From positions 1-5,981 of the forward strand of contig JAOZQV010000014.1 of NCBI GenBank assembly GCA_029932035.1: a stretch of 5,981 nucleotides of DNA, in the 5' to 3' direction. The translations under genes were made by a program, and so were the position numbers. This DNA is from Deltaproteobacteria bacterium (GTDB lineage Bacteria; Desulfobacterota; DSM-4660; Desulfatiglandales; Desulfatiglandaceae). How positions within the stretch are numbered: position 1 is the stretch's first letter; every line of letters begins with the position of its first letter. Of this stretch, positions 1 to 4,239 are shown piece by piece. The notes beneath the pieces were generated by a model. The model worked only from the letters and a program-made list of their open reading frames with translations. It made no database searches and was not told where the DNA came from.

Positions 1-176
1 TGACAAAACACGCAACATATAAAAAATATGTCAGAAGGCGCGCGAAATATATGGCGCATGATCCTAATAATATCTGCCAGATTGGCGACAAGGTGGGGAT
101 CATTGAGAGCCGGCCTATCAGTAAAAGAAAGAGGTGGCAGGTCGCTGACATTATTGAGAAGAGTCAAGCGGTTTAA
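1..176 (+). CDS. rpsQ: 30S ribosomal protein S17, 3' end (5' truncated by window)
   Basis: This is the C-terminal part of S17, a primary 16S rRNA-binding protein of the small subunit. The frame enters the window at base 3 and gives 57 residues before a TAA at 174-176, followed directly by an in-frame TAG (177-179). Visible S17 landmarks are the basic stretch TYKKYVRRRAKYMAHDP, then CQIGDKVGIIESRPISKRKRW, the conserved OB-fold segment of the family, and a short tail ending KSQAV. The N-terminal third or so lies upstream of the window. The position just before rplN matches the usual order rplP-rpmC-rpsQ-rplN at the S10/spc junction. The 21 nt gap to rplN suggests cotranscription. The call rests on the strong family motif and the context; only the missing start is uncertain. 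Confidence 0.96.
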   Translation, partial: TKHATYKKYVRRRAKYMAHDPNNICQIGDKVGIIESRPISKRKRWQVADIIEKSQAV

Positions 177-197
177 TAGTTCATCGGAGTTGATGAG

Positions 198-566
198 ATG
201 ATACAAACTGAAACGAGATTAAGGGTAGCTGATAATTCCGGCGCTAAATTAGTCACCTGTATAAAGGTGTTGGGTGGATCCAAACGGCGATACGCGAGTT
301 TGGGAGATATAATTGTAGTAGCAGTTAAAGAGGCAATGCCAAATTCCAAGGTCAAAAAGGGAGAGGTTGTAAGGGCGGTGATCGTCAGAACCGCTAAAGA
401 GATCCGCAGGATTGATGGATCTCATATTAGGTTTGATGATAACTCTGCTGTCTTGATTAACGAGCAGGGTGAGCCTATTGGGACCAGGATTTTTGGCCCT
501 GTGGCAAGGGAATTGAGGGCAAAAAACTTTATGAAGATTATTTCGCTGGCCCCCGAGGTGCTTTAA
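198..566 (+). CDS. rplN: 50S ribosomal protein L14
   Basis: L14 binds 23S rRNA at the subunit interface and takes part in intersubunit bridges. The 122-residue product has the family's normal length. The N-terminus MIQTETRLRVADNSGAK is the classic L14 opening. The L14 signature region follows at about residues 62-90 (AVIVRTAKEIRR, then DGSHIRFDDNSAVLIN), and GTRIFGPVARELR lies near the C-terminus. The ATG at 198 is preceded by GGAG at 186-189, 8 nt upstream, and gives the standard N-terminus, so the start is secure. It is the first gene of the classical spc operon and follows rpsQ by 21 nt. No separate promoter is evident before it, so transcription probably continues from the S10 genes. Nothing in the protein is unusual. 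Confidence 0.98.
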   Translation: MIQTETRLRVADNSGAKLVTCIKVLGGSKRRYASLGDIIVVAVKEAMPNSKVKKGEVVRAVIVRTAKEIRRIDGSHIRFDDNSAVLINEQGEPIGTRIFGPVARELRAKNFMKIISLAPEVL

Positions 567-626
567 TCGGGAGTTCACCACTCCGGGTGTGGGGGACATG
601 TAAACCAGCGCTGTGGAGCGATAAAA
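567..626 (+). other. rplN-rplX gap with short hairpin and rplX ribosome binding site
   Basis: This 60 nt gap holds a small inverted repeat, GGAGT at 570-574 and ACTCC at 580-584, with a 5 nt loop. Competing pairings exist, for example CCAC 578-581 with GTGG 589-592. No T-tract follows, so it is not an intrinsic terminator. GGAG at 615-618 lies 8 nt before the GTG start of rplX and is the likely Shine-Dalgarno sequence. Confidence 0.5.
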
Positions 627-956
627 GTGCGGAAAAAGCATCCTAAAATCAAGAAAAATGATAAGGTAATTGTTCGTGTTGGGAGAGAAGTGGATAAGAT
701 CGGCGCGGTTTTGAAGGTCGATAGTGAGAGAGGGCGGGTAATTGTCGAAAAGATCAATATGATTAAGAGACACGCCAAGGCAAGTCCTCAGACCGGGCAG
801 GGGGGGATCATTGAAAAGGAGGCTCCTCTAAACATCTCCAATGTGATGATCGTTTGTGATAAATGCACTGAACCTACGCGGATCGGAAAGCGTTTACTCG
901 AAGATGGTTCAAAGGTTCGTGTATGTAAGAAATGCGGTGAGCCGATGGATAGGTGA
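627..956 (+). CDS. rplX: 50S ribosomal protein L24, cysteine-containing form
   Basis: L24 is an assembly-initiator protein that binds the 5' region of 23S rRNA and sits near the peptide tunnel exit. The 109-residue product opens RKKHPKIKKNDKVIVRVG, then has the KOW-type beta segment to about residue 45. INMIKRHAKASPQTGQGGII and LNISNVM, typical of bacterial L24, follow. The C-terminus has two CxxC pairs (C77/C80 and C100/C103) that could bind zinc, as in many C+ L24 proteins. The start is GTG at 627 with GGAG 8 nt upstream; no ATG gives a better N-terminus. The KOW loop is atypical: the usual GKDKG-like stretch reads GREVDKIG (residues 19-26). The gap to rplN is 60 nt and to rplE 96 nt, both long for this operon. 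Identity is secure. Confidence 0.97.
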   Translation: MRKKHPKIKKNDKVIVRVGREVDKIGAVLKVDSERGRVIVEKINMIKRHAKASPQTGQGGIIEKEAPLNISNVMIVCDKCTEPTRIGKRLLEDGSKVRVCKKCGEPMDR

Positions 957-991
957 GCGGGTTGCGAGTTGCAGGTTACGAGTTGCGGGTT
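957..991 (+). repeat. Five-unit heptanucleotide tandem repeat (RCRRGTT)
   Basis: Five consecutive 7-bp units are visible: GCGGGTT, GCGAGTT, GCAGGTT, ACGAGTT, GCGGGTT. A degenerate sixth (GATGGGA) follows at 992-998. Bases 2, 5, 6 and 7 of the unit are invariant, and every difference is an A/G transition at position 1, 3 or 4. The array starts on the first base after the rplX stop codon and fills the first part of the rplX-rplE gap. Its role is unknown. It resembles the short tandem heptad repeats known from intergenic regions of various bacteria, but the sequence alone does not show a function. Confidence 0.85.
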
Positions 992-1022
992 GATGGGAAA
1001 GATGTGATTTTAGTATGTTGTT

Positions 1023-1095
1023 GGGGTACCAGTTAATAGGGAGGAACAATCGTTGTCTCGATTGAAGGATAAATACCATTCGGAAGTGGTACCTT
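1023..1095 (+). promoter_or_regulatory. Folded translation-start region of rplE (candidate S8 operator)
   Basis: Two nested complementarities surround the rplE start. The inner one is CAATCG (1047-1052) with CGATTG (1059-1064), enclosing a 6 nt loop whose first three bases are the TTG start codon. The outer one is GGTACCA (1025-1031) with TGGTACC (1087-1093), extendable by two G-U pairs at 1024/1094 and 1023/1095; it encloses both the ribosome binding site and the start. In E. coli, S8 represses the spc operon by binding mRNA at the rplE start, so the position fits. Whether S8 binds here is inference: I cannot match the 16S helix-21 core with confidence. Confidence 0.4.
1038..1045 (+). promoter_or_regulatory. 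Ribosome binding site deciding the rplE TTG start
   Basis: AGGGAGGA, a strong purine-rich Shine-Dalgarno sequence, ends 7 to 8 nt before the TTG at 1053. It supports the TTG as the true start, since the first in-frame ATG would remove the conserved first 15 residues of L5. Confidence 0.8.
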
Positions 1096-1592
1096 CTATG
1101 ATAAAGGAGTTTGGCTATGAGAGCATCATGGCTGTTCCTCGTATCGAGAAGGTTACCTTGAATATGGGCCTGGGAGAAGCGATACAGAATATCAAAATCC
1201 TTGATTCTGGTGTTGAGGAACTCACCATGATTGGGGGGCAAAAGGCTGTGGTGACTAAGGCCAGGAAATCGATTGCGGGTTTCAAACTCCGTGAGGGGAT
1301 GCCTATCGGTTGTATGGTGACTCTACGACGTGAAAAAATGTTCGATTTTTTGGACAAACTCTTCAATGCGGTTTTGGCGCGGGTTCGGGATTTCAGGGGC
1401 CTTTCGAATAAGGGGTTTGATGGTCGGGGCAATTGTAGTATAGGGATCAAAGAGTTTATCGTCTTTTCAGAGATAGATTACGATAAGATAGAAAAGATGA
1501 AAGGCCTCAATATCTCCATTGTGACAACGGCCAAGACCGATGCAGAAGGTCTTTTTCTACTGAAGCATTTAGGGATGCCTTTCAGGAATTAG
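1053..1592 (+). CDS. rplE: 50S ribosomal protein L5
   Basis: L5 binds 5S rRNA and helps form the central protuberance, contacting S13 and P-site tRNA across the subunit interface. The product has 179 residues, the normal bacterial length. The N-terminus is SRLKDKYHSEVVPSMIKEF, then VPRIEKVTLNMGLGEA at about 28-43. The L5 signature LTMIGGQKAVVTKARKS falls at 57-73 and REGMPIGCMVTLR at 80-92. FDGRGNCSIGIKE and the C-terminal ISIVTTAKTDAEG and HLGMPFRN complete the family pattern. The start is TTG with a strong Shine-Dalgarno sequence at 1038-1045. The start codon lies in the loop of a 6-bp hairpin, which could modulate initiation. In E. coli this is the control point where S8 represses the operon. 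rpsN follows after 29 nt. Confidence 0.98.
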   Translation: MSRLKDKYHSEVVPSMIKEFGYESIMAVPRIEKVTLNMGLGEAIQNIKILDSGVEELTMIGGQKAVVTKARKSIAGFKLREGMPIGCMVTLRREKMFDFLDKLFNAVLARVRDFRGLSNKGFDGRGNCSIGIKEFIVFSEIDYDKIEKMKGLNISIVTTAKTDAEGLFLLKHLGMPFRN

Positions 1593-1610
1593 GGTTGTTA
1601 GAGGTAAACA

Positions 1611-1616
1611 GGGAGG
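1611..1616 (+). promoter_or_regulatory. Ribosome binding site deciding the rpsN TTG start
   Basis: GGGAGG lies 5 nt before TTG at 1622. It selects this codon over an in-frame TTG at 1595, which is only 2 nt after the rplE stop and would add nine residues not found in type-Z S14. Confidence 0.75.
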
Positions 1617-1621
1617 TCGTT

Positions 1622-1807
1622 TTGGCAAGGAAGTCACTTATTGTTAAGGCTCAGAGAAAACAGAAATTCAGCGCTCGTCATTATAACAGGTGCCCAATTT
1701 GCGGACGGAGCAGGGCCTTTTTGAGAAAATTCGGGATCTGCCGCATCTGCTTCAGAACCCTGGCCTCCAAAGGGGAAATCCCTGGGGTGGTCAAATCAAG
1801 CTGGTGA
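1622..1807 (+). CDS. rpsN: 30S ribosomal protein S14, type Z (zinc-ribbon form)
   Basis: S14 binds 16S rRNA in the 3' major (head) domain of the small subunit. Started at the TTG at 1622, the product is 61 residues, exactly the size of the zinc-binding type-Z S14. It opens MARKSLIVKAQRKQKF, with zinc ligands C24, C27, C40 and C43 in YNRCPICGRSRAFLRKFGIC and RICF, and ends KGEIPGVVKSSW. The longer frame from the TTG at 1595 is rejected because GGGAGG at 1611-1616 and family alignment both point to 1622. Type Z differs from the ~100-residue zinc-free S14 of E. coli. It is usual in Firmicutes, Actinobacteria and many Desulfobacterota, which helps place the organism. A 71 nt gap without a recognisable signal separates it from rpsH. 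Confidence 0.97.
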   Translation: MARKSLIVKAQRKQKFSARHYNRCPICGRSRAFLRKFGICRICFRTLASKGEIPGVVKSSW

Positions 1808-1878
1808 ACGAAAAGTTATTTGTTTGGGTATATAAGCAAAGATTTCCGCATGTTAATAATTAGGGGGCAGAGCATATA

Positions 1879-2277
1879 ATGTCTATGACTGATCCAATAG
1901 CCGATATGTTGACAAGGATTAGGAATGCCCAGAGGGCGTCACATGAACTGGTCAATATTCCTAGTTCGAAATTGAAGATAAATGTTGCTAAGGTTTTGAA
2001 ATCCGAGGGCTATGTCAAGAACTTCAGAATAATTTCTGATGGTCAACACAGATTTATAAGGATCTTTCTGAAATATGATAAAGAGGGTGTTGCGATTATC
2101 GAGGGGATAAAGAGGGTGAGCAAGCCGGGTTGTCGGGTATATGCTGGAAGTGATGAAGTTCCAAAAGTGTTAAATGGGTACGGCATCAATATACTTTCCA
2201 CGTCAAAGGGCCTGATGACAGATAATGAGGCGAGAAAAATGAGGGTTGGAGGAGAGATCCTCTGTGCTGTTTGGTAG
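1879..2277 (+). CDS. rpsH: 30S ribosomal protein S8
   Basis: S8 binds helix 21 of 16S rRNA and organises the central (platform) domain. In E. coli it is also the translational repressor of the spc operon. The 132-residue product starts MSMTDPIADMLTRIRNAQ, has NIPSSKLK at about 26-33, GIKRVSKPGCRVY around residue 80-92, and the diagnostic C-terminus STSKGLMTDNEARKMRVGGE ending in ILCAVW. The ATG at 1879 is preferred over ATG 1885 because AGGGGG at 1862-1867 lies 11 nt upstream of the first and 17 nt from the second; MSMTDP is also a common S8 opening. It follows rpsN by 71 nt. A GC-rich hairpin occupies the gap to rplF. If feedback exists here, this protein is the expected regulator of the rplE start region. 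Confidence 0.98.
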   Translation: MSMTDPIADMLTRIRNAQRASHELVNIPSSKLKINVAKVLKSEGYVKNFRIISDGQHRFIRIFLKYDKEGVAIIEGIKRVSKPGCRVYAGSDEVPKVLNGYGINILSTSKGLMTDNEARKMRVGGEILCAVW

Positions 2278-2286
2278 ACGATTAAA

Positions 2287-2303
2287 TCCCGCCCCGGGCG
2301 GGA
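2287..2303 (+). other. Perfect GC-rich hairpin in the rpsH-rplF gap
   Basis: TCCCGCC (2287-2293) and GGCGGGA (2297-2303) form a perfect 7-bp stem with a CCG loop, 9 nt after the rpsH stop. The downstream bases are CAAAAAG, so there is no T-tract and a + strand intrinsic terminator is unlikely. The rplF ribosome binding site GGAGG (2313-2317) begins 9 nt after the stem. It could stabilise or process mRNA, pause polymerase, or be one copy of a dispersed palindrome; the sequence does not decide. Confidence 0.75.
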
Positions 2304-2323
2304 CAAAAAGGTGGAGGTCCTGA

Positions 2324-2863
2324 ATGTCACGTATAGGCAAAAGGCCTATTCCAATACCAAAAGATGTCGAGGTGAAAATCCAAGGAGATCTTGTTAGTGT
2401 GAAAGGGCCCAAAGGTGAACTGAAACGCCGTGTTCATCCCAATATATCTGTGAGCAAGGATGGGGACCAAATCTCTGTCCATACCTCTGATGAGTCAAGA
2501 GAGGCAAGGTCTCTTTACGGTCTCTTTGGGGCGCTTATTTACAACATGGTGACAGGTGTTACAACGGGATTTGAAAAGGTGCTTGAGATTGTTGGTGTAG
2601 GATACAGGGCGGAATTGAAGGGGAGGACGGCTGTTTTTAATCTGGGGTATTCGCATCCCATAAACTTCCAACTCCCAGATGGGATTGACGCGAACATTGA
2701 AAAAAGTAGAATTGTCTTGAGTGGGATTGATAAGGAGCTTTTAGGTATGACTGCCGCTAAAATCCGGGGACTCCGGGAGCCGGAGCCTTATAAAGGCAAA
2801 GGAATCAAGTATGCTGATGAAATAATCCGGAAAAAAGCGGGCAAGGCCGGAGCGATAAAATAG
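2324..2863 (+). CDS. rplF: 50S ribosomal protein L6
   Basis: L6 binds 23S rRNA near the GTPase-associated centre and the sarcin-ricin loop. The product has 179 residues, normal for bacteria, with two L6 alpha/beta repeats. The first begins SRIGKRPIPIPKDVEV and contains VSVKGPKGEL. The second begins after the linker at about residue 80, with FEKVLEIVGVGYRAELKG. The C-terminal signature REPEPYKGKGIKYADE with EIIRKKAGKAG is unmistakable. The ATG at 2324 has GGAGG at 2313-2317, 6 nt upstream, so the start is secure. It lies 46 nt after rpsH, beyond a GC-rich hairpin, and 94 nt before rplR. The signature reads LREPEPY where most relatives have LRPPEPY or similar, a minor difference. Confidence 0.98.
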   Translation: MSRIGKRPIPIPKDVEVKIQGDLVSVKGPKGELKRRVHPNISVSKDGDQISVHTSDESREARSLYGLFGALIYNMVTGVTTGFEKVLEIVGVGYRAELKGRTAVFNLGYSHPINFQLPDGIDANIEKSRIVLSGIDKELLGMTAAKIRGLREPEPYKGKGIKYADEIIRKKAGKAGAIK

Positions 2864-2957
2864 ATAAAATGTAAGTGAAGTTTGGAGTTTAGCTCACTTT
2901 TAACTCTTCCGGTTTATCCGGGTTAGGGTTGCCAATAAACAATTAAGAGGTTCGGAG
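2864..2957 (+). other. rplF-rplR gap with weak inverted repeats
   Basis: This 94 nt gap has AAGTGA (2873-2878) complementary to TCACTT (2894-2899), with a 15 nt loop and four T at 2898-2901. A small CCGG/CCGG hairpin with a 5 nt loop follows (2909-2912, 2918-2921). The first resembles a very weak terminator, but a 6-bp A/T-containing stem with a large loop would be inefficient. Two GGGTT motifs six bases apart (2920-2930) follow. AAGAGG at 2945-2950 serves rplR, 7 nt before its ATG. Confidence 0.4.
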
Positions 2958-3326
2958 ATGGGTGTTGCCAGGAGAACAGAGAGCAGATTGAGAAGAAAAA
3001 AGAGGGTGCGTAAAAAGGTTAAAGGCAACCCTGTGAAACCCCGTTTATGTGTTTTTAGAAGTACTCAACAGATATATGCTCAGATCATAGACGATTCAGA
3101 GGGTAGGACCTTAGCAGCGGCATCTTCATTGTCAGATGATCTTCGTTCGAGGATTGGGAAAGACGGCGGAAACAAGAAGGGCGCTGCACTGGTTGGTGCT
3201 GCAATTGGGAAATTGGCTCTGTCAAAGGGGATTAAAAAAGTCGCTTTTGACAGGAACGGTTTTTTGTACCATGGTCGCGTGAAAGCGCTTTCTGATGCGG
3301 CGCGCGAAGGTGGACTGGAGTTTTGA
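2958..3326 (+). CDS. rplR: 50S ribosomal protein L18
   Basis: L18 binds 5S rRNA together with L5 and anchors it in the central protuberance. The 122-residue product begins with a basic arm (RRTESRLRRKKRVRKKVKG, about residues 5-23). The family core PRLCVFRSTQQIYAQIID follows at 28-45, then AAASS, GAALVGAAIGKLALSKGI, and the C-terminal VAFDRNGFLYHGRVKALSDA with AAREGGLEF. The start is ATG 2958 with AAGAGG at 2945-2950; a GGAG directly abutting the ATG is too close to act. It has the usual length for the family. Its neighbours are rplF (94 nt upstream) and rpsE (131 nt downstream), both unusually distant for the spc operon, where these genes are often nearly contiguous. Identity is certain; the spacing is the only oddity. 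Confidence 0.98.
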   Translation: MGVARRTESRLRRKKRVRKKVKGNPVKPRLCVFRSTQQIYAQIIDDSEGRTLAAASSLSDDLRSRIGKDGGNKKGAALVGAAIGKLALSKGIKKVAFDRNGFLYHGRVKALSDAAREGGLEF

Positions 3327-3457
3327 CACAACCGGGCTTGAATTCATTAGCAGATACGTAAACCGATCGCCCCTATTCAGCATACAAAAGCTTAATTTGT
3401 CGAATTTGGAGAAGCAACACCCATAATTGGTAATATGATTAAAGAGGGAGATTTCCA
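3327..3457 (+). other. rplR-rpsE intergenic region, longest gap in the window
   Basis: These 131 nt hold no conserved gene, no strong hairpin and no T-tract terminator. A TTGACA at 3323-3328 overlaps the rplR stop but lacks a good -10 box at normal spacing. The only clear functional element is the purine-rich site at 3444-3450 before rpsE. A short frame, ATG 3435 to TAA 3488, overlaps the rpsE start in another frame and has no ribosome binding site of its own. Confidence 0.5.
3444..3450 (+). promoter_or_regulatory. Ribosome binding site deciding the rpsE TTG start
   Basis: GAGGGAG lies 7 nt before TTG at 3458. The rpsE frame is closed upstream by TAA at 3440-3442, and no other ATG, GTG or TTG in frame precedes the conserved S5 core, so this start is effectively forced. 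Confidence 0.8.
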
Positions 3458-3955
3458 TTGTTTCAAGGAGAGGACGAAGCACAGTTAATTGAGAAGGTGG
3501 TCCATATCAACCGGGTTGCAAAGGTTGTAAAAGGTGGTCGGCGCTTTAGCTTCAGCGCTATTGTTGTTGTAGGGGATGGCAAGGGGATGGTCGGTAGCGG
3601 ACTCGGAAAGGCCAACCAGGTGCCTGACGCCATTAGGAAAGGGATTGACAAGGCCAGAAAAGATATGGGCGATGTTTGCTTAGATGATACTTCAATTCCT
3701 TATGAGGTGATAGGAAAATCGGGCGCTGGCCGTGTTTTATTGAAGCCTGCCGGACAGGGTACTGGTCTGATTGCCGGAGGAGCGGTTCGTGCGGTTTTGG
3801 AGGCAGCGGGCGTGCAGAATATCCTTACAAAATGTCTCGGTTCTCATAACCCTCATAATATCGTGAAAGCAACGATTAAAGGGCTACGTTCATTGCGGAG
3901 TCCGGAGGAAATTATGCACCGCAGGGGTAAGATGGTTGAGGAAGCGGGCAATTAA
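3458..3955 (+). CDS. rpsE: 30S ribosomal protein S5
   Basis: S5 lies near the decoding region and mRNA entry site and contributes to translational accuracy; in E. coli its N-terminal loop is where spectinomycin resistance mutations map. The product is 165 residues. The N-terminal double-stranded-RNA-binding-like domain carries INRVAKVVKGGRRFSFSA (17-34) and GDGKGMVGSGLGKA (39-52). The C-terminal domain carries GRVLLKPAGQGTGLIAGG, AVRAVLEAAGVQNILTK and GSHNPHNIVKATIKGLRSL. The loop 42-47 reads KGMVGS, whereas many bacteria have an aromatic residue at the last position. The TTG start at 3458 is supported by GAGGGAG and by an in-frame stop just upstream. It sits 131 nt after rplR and 91 nt before rpmD. 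The NRVAKVVKGG loop looks wild type; resistance cannot be inferred. Confidence 0.98.
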   Translation: MFQGEDEAQLIEKVVHINRVAKVVKGGRRFSFSAIVVVGDGKGMVGSGLGKANQVPDAIRKGIDKARKDMGDVCLDDTSIPYEVIGKSGAGRVLLKPAGQGTGLIAGGAVRAVLEAAGVQNILTKCLGSHNPHNIVKATIKGLRSLRSPEEIMHRRGKMVEEAGN

Positions 3956-4046
3956 CGGTTTTATCAGGGTAAATTACCGGCTAACGGCGGTGTGGTGCGA
4001 TTGTAGATGAATGGAGTTCAACCGGCGCTTGAGGTAAGAATTAACA
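3956..4046 (+). other. rpsE-rpmD gap with a short upstream reading frame
   Basis: The 91 nt gap contains no clear terminator or promoter. A 15-codon frame (ATG 4007, TAA 4052-4054) runs through the rpmD ribosome binding site and overlaps the rpmD start. It lacks an evident Shine-Dalgarno sequence. GAGG at 4031-4034 is the likely rpmD site, with a rather long 12 nt spacing. Confidence 0.4.
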
Positions 4047-4223
4047 ATGACTAAAACAATTAAAGTGACTCTTGTCAAGAGCGGGATAGGCAAAAATAGG
4101 AAAATTCGTCAAACCCTGAGGGGATTAGGTTTGACCAAGTTGAATAAGTCAGTTGAGCTGAATAATACACCAGCTATCAGAGGTATGATTCAAAAAGTTT
4201 CGTTCCTTGTTAAGGTTGGTTGA
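4047..4223 (+). CDS. rpmD: 50S ribosomal protein L30
   Basis: L30 is a small 23S rRNA-binding protein of the large subunit. The 58-residue product is normal for bacterial L30 and short enough to be missed by length-filtered gene calls. It reads MTKTIKVTLVKSGIGKNRKI at the N-terminus, then QTLRGLGLTKLNKSVEL and TPAIRGMIQKVSFLVKVG at the C-terminus. This matches the family pattern LVKSxIG, LxxLGL and TPAIRGMI. The ATG at 4047 is the only start giving a full-length protein; GAGG at 4031-4034 is 12 nt upstream, longer than ideal, so initiation may be weak or aided by coupling. It follows rpsE by 91 nt and precedes rplO by only 16 nt, the standard rpsE-rpmD-rplO order. Some bacterial lineages lack L30; here it is intact. 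Confidence 0.96.
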   Translation: MTKTIKVTLVKSGIGKNRKIRQTLRGLGLTKLNKSVELNNTPAIRGMIQKVSFLVKVG

Positions 4224-4239
4224 GATATGGGGAAAAGGG

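Noticed and set aside
598..603. ATG-TAA start-stop element before rplX
   Set aside because: The preceding G-run is only 2 nt from the ATG, too close for initiation, and a start-stop pair is common by chance.
249..773. Long minus-strand frame (174 codons) opposite rplN and rplX
   Set aside because: It is antisense to two certain ribosomal genes, has no recognisable family motif and shows no sign of independent expression.
909..1241. Minus-strand open frame across the rplX-rplE gap
   Set aside because: It is opposite conserved coding sequence and the heptad repeat, which yields a repetitive spurious peptide.
1595..1621. TTG at 1595 as an earlier rpsN start
   Set aside because: It adds nine residues absent from type-Z S14, and the strong GGGAGG site is placed for TTG 1622.
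1829..1836. TATATAAG in the rpsN-rpsH gap as a -10 promoter box
   Set aside because: No acceptable -35 hexamer at 16-18 nt upstream and no extended -10 TG; AT-rich gap sequence explains it.
3323..3351. TTGACA at 3323-3328 as the -35 box of an internal promoter for rpsE
   Set aside because: The hexamer overlaps the rplR stop and the sequence 16-18 nt downstream (around CATTAG/ATTAGC) matches a -10 box at only about half the positions.
4207..4239. TTG at 4207 as the rplO start, overlapping rpmD
   Set aside because: The extra eleven residues are translated from rpmD coding sequence in another frame and are not part of L15; ATG 4240 gives the canonical N-terminus.
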